In this document: positions 8,220 through 17,395 of the stretch, in pieces | Layout: every line of letters begins with the position of its first letter | Numbering within the stretch: the stretch's first letter is position 1 | Source: Alteromonas gilva | GTDB lineage: Bacteria; Pseudomonadota; Gammaproteobacteria; Enterobacterales; Alteromonadaceae | Assembly (NCBI RefSeq): GCF_028595265.1 | Contig: NZ_JAQQXP010000001.1 | Span: 2,976,001 to 3,040,000 of the forward strand | Reading direction: 5' to 3' | DNA length: 64,000 bases | Notes under the pieces: generated by a model | Databases searched by the model: none | Seen by the model: the letters and a program-made list of their open reading frames with translations, nothing else | Told to the model about the DNA's origin: nothing | Made by a program: the position numbers and the translations under genes

Positions 8220-11200
8220 ATGCTGAGTATTTGGAGTGTTAGTGCAATCGTTCTGGTTTATCTTGCCGGATTATTTGCACTGGCCTTTTGGGGCGATAAA
8301 AAAATAGATAAAAATCAGCAGCACCCGGTACTGTACAGTTTGGGTCTTGGCGTGCACTGCACGTCCTGGGCATTTTTCGGTACCACCACCCAGGCCACCC
8401 ACTATGGCTGGCCGGTGTTTCCAACCTACATCGGTATTACCCTGGTTATGCTGTTCGCCTTTCCGGTGCTGGTTAAAATTAGTCGCATTTGCCAGCAAAA
8501 TAGCGTGAGTTCACTGGCTGACTTTATCAGTCTGCGCTACGGCCGCTCCAATACGCTGGCCGCCATGATTACTGTCTTATGTTTTGTTGGCGTGGTGCCC
8601 TACATTGCGCTACAACTCGACGCCATTACCGAAAGTATTAATCTACTGACAGCCGACGCCAGCAGTGGCTCAGGTACCGTAGGTTTGTACGTAGCCGCGC
8701 TCATGGCCTTGTTTGCCATTCTATTTGGTACCCAAACCTTAAGCCTGACCGATAAACACCCGGGCTTACTGGCCACCATTGCCTTCGAATCGGTAATCAA
8801 ACTGGTGGGACTGAGCATTGTGGGTATCTATGTGTGTTATATTTTGTTTGATGGTGTCTTTGATCTGGTCGCCCAGGCGGCGCAACATCAGGCAGGGCGC
8901 GATATTCTTTATGCCGACAAAAGCTGGAGTGTATTTTTTAGTCATATCCTGCTGGGCATTTGCGCGATGTTTATTTTACCGCGTCAGTTTCATATGAATT
9001 TTGTGGAAAGTAACGGGGCCGGTGAATTAGCCACCGCCCGCTGGCTGTTTCCGCTGTACTTGCTGGGGATGACTGCCTTTGTACTGCCGATTGCCCTGGC
9101 CGGCAGTTTATTGCTGGAGCCATCCACCGCGCAATCTGACTCGCTGGTCCTGGCCATACCGCTACAACAAAATAATACCGCAATAAGCGTTATCGCGTTT
9201 ATCGGCGGGCTCTCTGCCACCACCAGCATGATTATCGTGGCAACACTGGCACTGGGTATAATGATTGCCAACAACCTTGTTACCCCACTGTGGTTTAAGT
9301 TAAAACTGAAACAACAGTCGCAACACGCCATGCACGCCAGTCAGCTGTTGAATATCCGTCGCATCACGGTGTTAATCGTCCTCTCGGTGGCATTTTGGTA
9401 CCACGTCAATATCAGTCAGTCAGCACCGCTGGTTAAAAGCGGCATTATTGCTATGGCGCTGTTATCGCAAATGCTGCCGGCGATGATGCTCAGCCTGTAT
9501 TGGCGCAAACGCAGCAAAACCGCGGCAATTTGTGGCATGTTGGCCGGTTTTACCGGGTGGGTTGTTTGGATGCTCTATCCGAGCCTGTTGTCGAGCTATT
9601 ACTTTAGTCCTATTCCCACTGACGAAATGCTCGCGCAAAGCTATGTGCTAAGCCTGATGATAAACTTTGCTGTCTACGTTGCCGTGGCGTTACTCTTGCC
9701 AACGTCGGTGATGAGTAAAAAAGCGCAGCCAGACTCCCTTTCTCCCCGCCCGGATGAACCCGAACTGGTGATTGAGATCAGCGATTTGCTCACTCTTACC
9801 GAACGTGTTCTGGAGCCATCATCCCATCAGGCCCTAGCCAGCCAGCTGTCGTCGGCGGGCGTCGCCAGCGGCGCCCACAGATATGCCAGTCAGGGGCTGT
9901 TAAGCCGGGTCGAAAAGCTCATGGCCGCGCAAATAGGTCATCCCAGTGCCCGCCTGTTGTTAACCGCCATCGCCGACTCGACCCGCAGCGAACTGTCTCA
10001 TTTAGTGCACTGGGTAGAAGAGGCATCACAGAGCTTTCAGTTTAACCATGAAGTGCTGATGTCTTCGGTACAGCATATTCAGCAAGGTATTGTGGTGCTG
10101 GATCAAAACCTCGCGATGCTGGCCTGGAACGAACGCTACCTGGAGCTGTTTAATTACCCGCAGGGGTTTATTCAGGTGGGTATCCCGATTAAAGACATTT
10201 TGCTGTACAACGCGCAGCGCGGCCTGCTCGGAGACGCCGGTGACATGCAAAAAGAAATCGATAAGCGCGTGCAATACATGGCGGCAGGCAGTAAATATAA
10301 ATACGTGCGAAAACAAGCCGACGGACGGGTAATAGAGTTAAACGGCAGCCCTCTGCCCGGCGGTGGATTTGTCACAACCTACAGTGATATTACTGAATAC
10401 ATACGCATTCAGGAAGAGCTCGAACACGCTAAAACCGAACTTGAAGCCAGAGTCGCGCACCGCACCAAACAGCTGGAAATGGCCAAACAAGATGCCGATA
10501 AAGCAAACGAAAGTAAGACTAAGTTTTTAGCCGCCGCCGGGCACGATTTAATGCAGCCGTTTAACGCCGCCACCTTGTTTGCTTCGATGCTGGTGCAAAA
10601 AACTTCAGGCTCGGAGCTGCAGTCACTGAGCGAAGGGTTGTTGCATTCATTAAACAGTGCGGAAGCATTATTAAGTTCCTTGCTTGATATGACTCGTCTG
10701 GAGTCAGGCCGCCTGGCTGTGCAGAAGGCTCATTTCCCATTGGATGATATGCTTGCCGGGCTTGTTAACGAGTTTCGTGTAATTGGTGAGCAAAAGTCGG
10801 TCGTATTGCGTTACGTTCCCACCCGCCTTGTTGTGTATTCAGATCCCAAACTGCTGCGGCGGGTAATTCAAAACCTGATCTCCAACGCGGTACGCTATAC
10901 CGATACAGGCCGGGTCTTAATTGGCGTTCGCCGATGCGCCAAACACGCGGTTAAAATAGTAGTCATCGATACCGGGCCGGGTATTCCAGCCCATCAGTTA
11001 CGAGAAATTTTTAACGAGTTTCGCCAACTCGACGACCGGCAAAATCAGGGGCTCGGTCTGGGATTAACCATCGTAGAACGGATAAGCCAATTGTTAGTGC
11101 ACCCGGTTGAGGTGACCTCGCAAACGGGTAAAGGCACCTTGTTTAGCGTCGAGGTTGAGCGTTCCAATCAACCCATGCAACGCCTGGCACCGGATGTCAG

Positions 11201-11600
11201 CGACAACAATAATGAAGCCTCCCGGTTGCTGGCCAATAAGCATGTTATGGTGATTGAAAATGACGAGCAAATCAGTGCAGCAATCCTCACCCTGCTTTGC
11301 GACTGGGGCGCTCAGGTTATGCTGGCCAAAAACCTCGATGATGCACTGCGTCATACTACGGTGCCTGACTTTATGCTGGTTGATTACCACCTGGACCACG
11401 GTGAAACCGGTATAAACGTGGTCAATACGCTGCGCGCTCACTGGCACACCAACGTACCGGGCATACTCAACACGGCTAATCGTAATGACGGTGTTCGTGA
11501 TGAAGCCCGCGAAGCAGGACTGCTGTATTTACCAAAGCCTCTTAAGCCTGCTGCGTTAAAGCGGCTGATTAAACAACATAAGCTGGCCGCCACATCCTGA
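8220..11600 (+). CDS. CrbS/MxtR-like hybrid histidine kinase with an N-terminal sodium:solute symporter domain
   Basis: 1126 residues. Residues 1 to about 490 form a multi-pass membrane domain of the sodium:solute symporter (SLC5) type; a soluble linker follows (about 500-620, the position of the STAC domain in this family); then PAS (about 620-745), HisKA with H-box GHDLMQP (His775), the HATPase domain (NLISNAVRYT, DTGPGIP, GLGLGLTI) and a C-terminal receiver (Asp1055 in LVDYHLD, conserved Lys in LPKPLKP). This architecture matches CrbS of Vibrio and MxtR of Pseudomonas, which with a LuxR-type partner switch on acetyl-CoA synthetase for acetate use. The partner here is the convergent gene ending 18 bp away. 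The start lacks a clear ribosome site. The ligand is inferred to be a short-chain acid. Confidence 0.88.
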   Translation: MLSIWSVSAIVLVYLAGLFALAFWGDKKIDKNQQHPVLYSLGLGVHCTSWAFFGTTTQATHYGWPVFPTYIGITLVMLFAFPVLVKISRICQQNSVSSLADFISLRYGRSNTLAAMITVLCFVGVVPYIALQLDAITESINLLTADASSGSGTVGLYVAALMALFAILFGTQTLSLTDKHPGLLATIAFESVIKLVGLSIVGIYVCYILFDGVFDLVAQAAQHQAGRDILYADKSWSVFFSHILLGICAMFILPRQFHMNFVESNGAGELATARWLFPLYLLGMTAFVLPIALAGSLLLEPSTAQSDSLVLAIPLQQNNTAISVIAFIGGLSATTSMIIVATLALGIMIANNLVTPLWFKLKLKQQSQHAMHASQLLNIRRITVLIVLSVAFWYHVNISQSAPLVKSGIIAMALLSQMLPAMMLSLYWRKRSKTAAICGMLAGFTGWVVWMLYPSLLSSYYFSPIPTDEMLAQSYVLSLMINFAVYVAVALLLPTSVMSKKAQPDSLSPRPDEPELVIEISDLLTLTERVLEPSSHQALASQLSSAGVASGAHRYASQGLLSRVEKLMAAQIGHPSARLLLTAIADSTRSELSHLVHWVEEASQSFQFNHEVLMSSVQHIQQGIVVLDQNLAMLAWNERYLELFNYPQGFIQVGIPIKDILLYNAQRGLLGDAGDMQKEIDKRVQYMAAGSKYKYVRKQADGRVIELNGSPLPGGGFVTTYSDITEYIRIQEELEHAKTELEARVAHRTKQLEMAKQDADKANESKTKFLAAAGHDLMQPFNAATLFASMLVQKTSGSELQSLSEGLLHSLNSAEALLSSLLDMTRLESGRLAVQKAHFPLDDMLAGLVNEFRVIGEQKSVVLRYVPTRLVVYSDPKLLRRVIQNLISNAVRYTDTGRVLIGVRRCAKHAVKIVVIDTGPGIPAHQLREIFNEFRQLDDRQNQGLGLGLTIVERISQLLVHPVEVTSQTGKGTLFSVEVERSNQPMQRLAPDVSDNNNEASRLLANKHVMVIENDEQISAAILTLLCDWGAQVMLAKNLDDALRHTTVPDFMLVDYHLDHGETGINVVNTLRAHWHTNVPGILNTANRNDGVRDEAREAGLLYLPKPLKPAALKRLIKQHKLAATS

Positions 11601-11617
11601 TTTACGCGCAGCCTGTA

Positions 11618-12265
11618 CTATGAATCGTCTGTATTCATCATTTGCTTAAACAACACACCGGCCTTAGTACGGTTGATCACGTCTAATTTTCGTAATACCG
11701 CAGAGACATGCTGTTTTACGGTGGATTCAGAAATATCCAGTTCGTAGGCAATTTGCTTGTTAAGCATGCCATCAGCCATCATTTTAAGCACCTTAAACTG
11801 GTGCGGTGTGAGCTGAGCGAGCCGGTCAGCAAACACTTTATCCTGATGATTGTCGAGCCCCTCGACTGCTTCGTTAAGATTTTCGGGCAGCCATTGCTCG
11901 CCATCCAACACCTGATTAACGGCAGCAGCAATGCCGGCCAGTGGTGTTGATTTAGGAATATAACCACTGGCGCCCAGATTAATCGCCTTGCGGATTAAGA
12001 GCGGATCCTCTTCAGCAGAAACAATCACCACCAGCACGCTGGGAAACTGGGTGCGAAGCGTGGTTAACCCTGTCAGCCCTTCATTGCCCGGCATATTCAA
12101 GTCAAGAAACACCAGATCCAGCGACTCATCAGCTTCAATTGCACTGTAAGCCTCTGAAAAAGAGGCAACTTCGGTAATGTTATTGCCAACAATATCCACC
12201 AGAGCCTGACGCATAGCAGCGCGAAATAATGGATGATCGTCGGCAATTAAAATACGGCTTTCCAC
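11618..12265 (-). CDS. CrbR/ErdR-like LuxR-family response regulator
   Basis: 215 residues. A receiver domain (1-120; DDH at 9-11, phospho-acceptor Asp55 in FLDLNMPG, Lys in YIPKST) is joined to a LuxR-type helix-turn-helix (about 148-210; LTPHQFKVLKMMADG, NKQIAYELDISESTVKQHV). It is a DNA-binding regulator, most likely phosphorylated by the convergent CrbS-like kinase. In Vibrio and Pseudomonas the homologous pair activates acs. It is convergent with the kinase gene and downstream of the TonB-receptor terminator, so it should have its own promoter in 12266-12336. Confidence 0.87.
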   Translation of the reverse strand: MESRILIADDHPLFRAAMRQALVDIVGNNITEVASFSEAYSAIEADESLDLVFLDLNMPGNEGLTGLTTLRTQFPSVLVVIVSAEEDPLLIRKAINLGASGYIPKSTPLAGIAAAVNQVLDGEQWLPENLNEAVEGLDNHQDKVFADRLAQLTPHQFKVLKMMADGMLNKQIAYELDISESTVKQHVSAVLRKLDVINRTKAGVLFKQMMNTDDS

Positions 12266-12336
12266 AGGGGTCTCATCTCATTTGTGGTGATGCATTTGCT
12301 ACTTTAAGTGTAACCTAAAATCAGGCAGTTAAACAC

Positions 12337-12364
12337 AAAACGGCCAGCAAAGGCCGGCCGTTTT
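12337..12364 (-). terminator. Terminator of the TonB-receptor gene
   Basis: AAAACGGCC pairs with GGCCGTTTT across a 10-nt loop, giving T runs on both strands. It lies 23 bp after the receptor stop codon on the minus strand and also insulates the crbR-like gene. Confidence 0.8.
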
Positions 12365-12386
12365 ATATAGCAAGACAAGCCGGTGT

Positions 12387-14690
12387 TTAGAACCGATAAC
12401 CGACTGTCAGTGCAATAGTCATCGGGTCGCCGTAATAACCAATCAATGTGGTATCGCCGCCCAGTCCCGGCCCGTAGCTACCGTCTTCGTTTCGGGTGAC
12501 AAAGTCGTAACCACCCACCAGGTACTCCTCATCGGTGAGGTTTTTGGCATGCAGGCCGGCATACCAGTCGCCTTCAATGCTTTCCCAGTTAACGCTGACA
12601 TTGACCATGCCGTAGGCATCCTGCTCAATCAGATCGCTGGTTTCAAACAGCAGGTAGTCATCGCGGTAATAGTAGTTGGCGTTAAAGTTAAAATAGCCCA
12701 TGTCAGTATCAAGCGCGTAACTTGCGGCCAGGTTCAGGGTATTTTCAGGTGTGCTGGCCAGCCCAATAAGGGGTGGTACAGCGTCGTTCTCTTTAATTTC
12801 AAAGTCGATAAAACCATAAGCTGCTGACAACGTCAGGTTGTCGGTCGCCACATAAGTCAGCTCCACTTCAGCACCGGTTGCCGCGGTTTGCGCAGCATTA
12901 CGTAAACGCTGCTCCAAAGCCGTGGGGTCATCACTACCGCCTTCAATACCAATATACTGACGATCTTTATGATCGTAACTAAACAAGGTGACGTTAGCGC
13001 GGAAGTTACGAGTTACATCGCTCTTCATACCAATTTCGTAAGAATCAACCACTTCTGGGTTAACCCCCGGCTCGTTCGTGGTAGCGCGCGGGTTGAAGGT
13101 ACCCGATTTAAAGCCTTGTGAATAGCTGGCAAAGAACATGGTATCCGCTGTCATTTGATACTCTATCCCGATCCGCGGTGTGAAGCGCGACCAATCCTGT
13201 ACCGCTGGCGCATCAAGCACGCCATCACCATCGGAGTCGCTACCTAACACCTGTGGCACTAACTGACCGTCGGGACGAACGTAGCCGGGGACCCAGCCTG
13301 TCTCAGGGTAGACATTGTCAAACACCAGGCCGTTAAAAACCGTCGCCTGCTTTTCTTCGTCAGTGTACCGGGCGCCCACAGAGACCGAGAGCTGATCGGT
13401 AATATCGTAGTTTAACTGACCGTACACCGCCCAGCTTTCACTATTGTTGCAGCCGGCGACTTCACGAGTCAGGCCAGGCGTGGCAAATGCACTGCGCCCA
13501 AGTAAACCAAGAATGGCTTCGAACTGACCACAAGAGGTGCCATCGTAATAGTACAACCCGCTCACAAAGGTATAATTGTCACCCAGTAAATTGGCTTGTA
13601 GCTCGTGGGTGTCATTTTCATCTTCGTAAATGGCCGGCACATCAAAAATATCCAGCGCCGTGTTATCAAAGTCGATGTTAGTCGGTGAATACCCTTCACG
13701 ATGCGAACCAATATATTTAAGCTCCAGCGCATCGGAAACATCATAACGCAATAACCAGCTGTAGCCTTCCAGCTCAACTTTGTTCCAGGTTGGTAAGCTG
13801 GTGTAAGAATCGTACACCGAGTCTGGCACCGGTGCGTCGGTTACCAGACTGGGTAACAAACGATAGCCCCCTTTGGCATTAGAGGTATCTTCGGTTTTAT
13901 CCCAGCCCAGACGGAAGAACAAATCATCGGTAATGTGCGCTTCCAGGGTTAACCGCGCGGCCCACAGATCTTTGTTGTAGTTTTCGCGATTCTGTCCGTC
14001 CAGCGCGCTTTGTAAAAATTCACCGTAACCGTCACGGTTAAGGTTGGCGTAGCCAAATCCAAGGTAAACTTTATCCTCGATTAACGGGTACTGACCGGTT
14101 GCCTTGACGTCTTTCCTGCCATAGTTACCCACCGTACCCTCTAAATTAAAGGTCGGGTCGCCGGTCATGTCTTTGGTGACATATTTTACCGCACCACCAA
14201 TGGTGTTTTTACCGTAAAGCGTGCCCTGAGGTCCGCGCAGAACTTCTATGCGTTGCACGTCCAGCAGGTCCAGTACTGCGCCTTGCGGGCGGGCAATGTA
14301 CACATCATCAACGTAAATCCCCACACCCGGCTCGTATCCCCAGAGTGGATCCTGTTGGCCCAAACCACGGATAAACGCCGTTAAGGTGGAGTTGGTACCA
14401 CGACTGGTCTGCAACGTGGTATTCGGCGAGAATTGTTGCACTTCTGTTAAAACACTGATGCCTTTATTGCCTAGTTCAACGGCGCCCAGCGACGTGATTG
14501 CCACGGGCACTTCCTGCAAACTTTCAACGGTTTTACGGGCAGTGACTTCAATTTTTTCCAGCGTACCGCGCTCTGTTTCTGCGTCAGAGTCTTGCGCCAG
14601 AACCGGCTGTGCGCCTATACAAGCAAGGGTTACAGCGGTTGCACACAGGTTACGTGAAAACTTAATTGTATTGCCGATTGTGTGTTTCAT
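12387..14690 (-). CDS. TonB-dependent outer-membrane receptor, probably for a polyhydroxybutyrate breakdown product
   Basis: 767 residues: a signal peptide (about 1-32, ending PVLAQ), a TonB box-like IEVTARK (about 47-53), a plug domain (about 60-170; IRGLGQQDP, VLRGPQGTLYGKNTIGGAV) and a 22-strand type beta-barrel ending in an aromatic residue (LTVGYRF), as outer-membrane proteins do. It would import a ligand using TonB energy. The ligand is not evident from the sequence. The gene is divergent from the GntP permease/PHB depolymerase operon, with a shared 189-bp control region, so oligomers of 3-hydroxybutyrate are a reasonable guess. No FecA-type N-terminal signalling extension is present. 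Confidence 0.9.
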   Translation of the reverse strand: MKHTIGNTIKFSRNLCATAVTLACIGAQPVLAQDSDAETERGTLEKIEVTARKTVESLQEVPVAITSLGAVELGNKGISVLTEVQQFSPNTTLQTSRGTNSTLTAFIRGLGQQDPLWGYEPGVGIYVDDVYIARPQGAVLDLLDVQRIEVLRGPQGTLYGKNTIGGAVKYVTKDMTGDPTFNLEGTVGNYGRKDVKATGQYPLIEDKVYLGFGYANLNRDGYGEFLQSALDGQNRENYNKDLWAARLTLEAHITDDLFFRLGWDKTEDTSNAKGGYRLLPSLVTDAPVPDSVYDSYTSLPTWNKVELEGYSWLLRYDVSDALELKYIGSHREGYSPTNIDFDNTALDIFDVPAIYEDENDTHELQANLLGDNYTFVSGLYYYDGTSCGQFEAILGLLGRSAFATPGLTREVAGCNNSESWAVYGQLNYDITDQLSVSVGARYTDEEKQATVFNGLVFDNVYPETGWVPGYVRPDGQLVPQVLGSDSDGDGVLDAPAVQDWSRFTPRIGIEYQMTADTMFFASYSQGFKSGTFNPRATTNEPGVNPEVVDSYEIGMKSDVTRNFRANVTLFSYDHKDRQYIGIEGGSDDPTALEQRLRNAAQTAATGAEVELTYVATDNLTLSAAYGFIDFEIKENDAVPPLIGLASTPENTLNLAASYALDTDMGYFNFNANYYYRDDYLLFETSDLIEQDAYGMVNVSVNWESIEGDWYAGLHAKNLTDEEYLVGGYDFVTRNEDGSYGPGLGGDTTLIGYYGDPMTIALTVGYRF

Positions 14691-14779
14691 AATAGGGTGT
14701 CCCTTTTTTATTTAATCAGTTTCGTGTTGCTGAAGGGTGCGGTCGAAGTAACTGTAGAGTTTTTTAACATTTTCGTAAC

Positions 14780-14795
14780 TAGTACCATCGTACTA
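14780..14795. promoter_or_regulatory. Inverted repeat in the shared TonB receptor / permease control region
   Basis: TAGTAC-CATC-GTACTA, a perfect 6-bp inverted repeat with a 4-nt centre. It lies about 90 bp from the receptor start and 85 bp from the permease start. Position and symmetry suit an operator or promoter element; no family assignment is possible. Confidence 0.35.
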
Positions 14796-14879
14796 TGGGC
14801 AGAATTGAGTTTGCAGTTCACACTTTGCAACACTTCTGAAGATCTGCGGTCACAGATTTCAATCAAAGGAAGTAACGTT

Positions 14880-16175
14880 ATGTTGAGTTTACTTGGTCTG
14901 GTTGGTGGACTGGGACTGCTTATTGTTCTCACAATTCGGGGGATGAATCTGTTCATTGCCGCGCCGTTGTGTGCTTTGCTGGTCGCACTCACCAATGAAA
15001 TTCCGGTCTTTACCGGCGATATAAATTTTGTCGCAAGCTATATGGATGGCTTTTCAGGCTTCATTGCCTCCTGGTTTTTTATGTTCCTGCTGGGCGCCAT
15101 TTTTGGCAAACTCATGGAAGACTCTGGCGCGGCTGATGCCGTGGCACGCTGGATTGTGGGCAAACTCGGATTTAAACATGCTGTCGTGGCCGTAGTGCTG
15201 GCCTGCGCCATTCTTACCTATGGCGGCGTGAGCCTCTTTGTGGTGGCGTTTTCGGTCTACCCCATGGCACTGAGTCTGTTTAAAGATGCCAATCTGCCGC
15301 GCCGCTTTATTCCGGCCACCATGGCCTTTGGCTCAGTGACGTTTACCATGACCTCCGCCGGTTCGCCGGAAATCCAGAACTGGATCCCCATTAAGTATTT
15401 AGGCACCTCCCCTTTTGCCGGCTGGGAAGTCAGTCTGGTGGTGGCGATATTTATGGCCAGCTTTGGCTACTGGTGGCTAAAACGTATGATCGGCAAAGCC
15501 ATTGCCAATGGTGAGCATTTTGAAGCGCGCGACGCCGACCCACAAGTGCCGGTTCGCGATCTCCCTCACCCGCTGACCGGCTTAATTCCGTTGGTCGTGG
15601 TGCTGGTAGTAAGCTTTTTACTGCACGATTCTTTGTCACAACTGGCCCTGATTGTGGCGCTGTCAGCCGGTGTATTAACCTTGCTGGTGATTAACTTTCA
15701 GTATTTTCACGATTTGGCAAAAGCCATTAACAGTGGAACCACCGGCGCGTTAGTGGCGATTGGTAATACTGCCGCGGTGGTGGGGTTTGGCTCCATTGCC
15801 AAAAATACTGAAGCGTTTCAAACCACGGTCGAAGTTATGGCCAATTTACCCGGCAATGAATTAATTGGCGCGGCGGTCGCGGTTAGTGTGATTGCTGGCT
15901 TAACCGGCTCGGCCTCCGGCGGGCAGGTCATTGTACTGCCGCTCATTGGCCAACACTATATCGACCGCGGCGTTGAGCCGGAAGAACTCCATCGTATTGT
16001 GGCAATTTCGTCCGGCGCACTGGACTCTTTACCCCATAATGGGTACGTTGTGACCACCATCAGAGCCATTTGTCACGAGACCCATAAGGCGGCCTATGGC
16101 TCCGTGGCCGCGCTCACTGTGGTGGTGCCGCTGATTGGCCTGGCAATGGCCATTGCCCTGTTTAGTGTTTTTTAA
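14880..16175 (+). CDS. GntP-family permease, likely 3-hydroxybutyrate/short-chain hydroxy acid importer
   Basis: 431 residues from the ATG at 14880, preceded by AAAGGA at a proper distance; a longer frame begins at 14682 but would overlap the divergent receptor gene. The protein is hydrophobic throughout, with about 11-12 membrane segments. It has GntP-type features such as the glycine-rich 'GGVSLFVVAFSVYPMA' region and the C-terminal 'GLTGSASGGQVIVLPL' and 'SGALDSLPHNGYVVT' segments. This family carries gluconate and other small carboxylates, and some members serve hydroxybutyrate use. It is the first gene of the operon that continues with two secreted hydrolases and 3-hydroxybutyrate dehydrogenase (gaps of 9, 17 and 11 bp). 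Family certain; substrate inferred from neighbours. Confidence 0.87.
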   Translation: MLSLLGLVGGLGLLIVLTIRGMNLFIAAPLCALLVALTNEIPVFTGDINFVASYMDGFSGFIASWFFMFLLGAIFGKLMEDSGAADAVARWIVGKLGFKHAVVAVVLACAILTYGGVSLFVVAFSVYPMALSLFKDANLPRRFIPATMAFGSVTFTMTSAGSPEIQNWIPIKYLGTSPFAGWEVSLVVAIFMASFGYWWLKRMIGKAIANGEHFEARDADPQVPVRDLPHPLTGLIPLVVVLVVSFLLHDSLSQLALIVALSAGVLTLLVINFQYFHDLAKAINSGTTGALVAIGNTAAVVGFGSIAKNTEAFQTTVEVMANLPGNELIGAAVAVSVIAGLTGSASGGQVIVLPLIGQHYIDRGVEPEELHRIVAISSGALDSLPHNGYVVTTIRAICHETHKAAYGSVAALTVVVPLIGLAMAIALFSVF

Positions 16176-16184
16176 GGAGTGACC

Positions 16185-17378
16185 ATGACACGGATTTTAG
16201 CATTATGCTGGGTGTTGCTGTGGACGTTACCGGGCATCGCAGCGAACAACGATAGCCCGGCGCCACTGCTGACGACCAAGCAACGCTTTAGTATGCCGGT
16301 TTACACCACGGTTGGCGGGCGCACCATTAAATCGTTACAGGTTGGCTGGGAAAGTTACGGTGAACTGAGCCAGACCAAAGACAATGTGATTTTAATCACG
16401 CATTATTTCTCGGCCAATTCTCATGCCGCCGGAAAGTATCACCCCGATGATGCAGCGCCCGGGTACTGGGATGCCATTATAGGTCCAGGCAAGGCCATTG
16501 ATACCAATAAGTACTTTGTCATCAGCGTGGATAGCCTGGCGAATTTAGGCGCCAATGATCCCAATGTGATCACCACCGGTCCGGCGAGTATTAATCCGGA
16601 TACCGGCAAGCCCTATGGATTGGATTTTCCGGTGGTCACCATAAAGGACTTCGTTAACGTACAAAAAGCAGTACTGGAGAGCCTCGGGATTACCAAACTG
16701 CACGCAGTCGTTGGTGCCTCCATGGGGTCTATGCAGGCGCTTGAGTGGGCGGCCAGCTACCCGGATTGGGTACCACGTATGATATCGGTGATTGGCGCGG
16801 GTAAAAGCGATGCCTGGACCACCGCCGCCCTGGAGCAGTGGGCCATCCCCATCCGCCTGGATCCCAACTGGCAAAACGGCAACTACTATCACAGCCAGCC
16901 ACCACTGGAGGGACTGGCGGCCTCGCTGATGCTCATTACCCAACAAGCGCTGCACCCGGACTTTTTTAATCTGCAGGGCGAAACGCTCGGTTATCAGCCG
17001 CTGGAAACGGGCCCGCTCAACGATATTCGCCAGTCACACAGCATTGTTAACTGGCTCAGTGAACGTGCCCACAGCCGCGCTGCGTTAATGGATGCAAATC
17101 ATTTGCTATATTTAGTGCGGGCCTGCCAGTTGTTTTTAGCCGGGCATGGCAACTCGTTAACAGCCAGCATGCAGGCAGTGAAAGCCAAAACATTATTTTT
17201 GCCTGCCGAAAACGACTTACTCCTGATGCCTTATATGGCCGAGGCGGCTCACGAAGCGCTGTTAACCAATAAGAAGCAAAGCGTTTATGATGAATTAAAA
17301 GGCCAGTACGGCCACCTGAATGGCGTTGTGAATATTCAGCAAAAAGCCGCCGACATCAACGCATTTTTACAGAATTAA
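16185..17378 (+). CDS. Secreted alpha/beta hydrolase of the homoserine O-acetyltransferase (MetX) family
   Basis: 397 residues from the ATG at 16185 (AAGGAG upstream; the GTG at 16179 overlaps that site). A signal peptide (MTRILALCWVLLWTLPGIAA) sends it out of the cytoplasm, unlike true MetX. The fold is MetX-like: 'GWESYGELS' near the start, nucleophile elbow GASMGSMQALEWA with Ser179, Asp344 in 'LPAENDLLLMP' and His377 in 'QYGHLNGV', a complete Ser-Asp-His triad. Acetyl-CoA is absent from the periplasm, so acetyl transfer to homoserine is very unlikely. Lying between a permease and a PHB depolymerase, it may hydrolyse hydroxybutyrate oligomers or another ester. The substrate is unknown. Confidence 0.85.
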   Translation: MTRILALCWVLLWTLPGIAANNDSPAPLLTTKQRFSMPVYTTVGGRTIKSLQVGWESYGELSQTKDNVILITHYFSANSHAAGKYHPDDAAPGYWDAIIGPGKAIDTNKYFVISVDSLANLGANDPNVITTGPASINPDTGKPYGLDFPVVTIKDFVNVQKAVLESLGITKLHAVVGASMGSMQALEWAASYPDWVPRMISVIGAGKSDAWTTAALEQWAIPIRLDPNWQNGNYYHSQPPLEGLAASLMLITQQALHPDFFNLQGETLGYQPLETGPLNDIRQSHSIVNWLSERAHSRAALMDANHLLYLVRACQLFLAGHGNSLTASMQAVKAKTLFLPAENDLLLMPYMAEAAHEALLTNKKQSVYDELKGQYGHLNGVVNIQQKAADINAFLQN

Positions 17379-17395
17379 CCATAAGGACATCCGTA

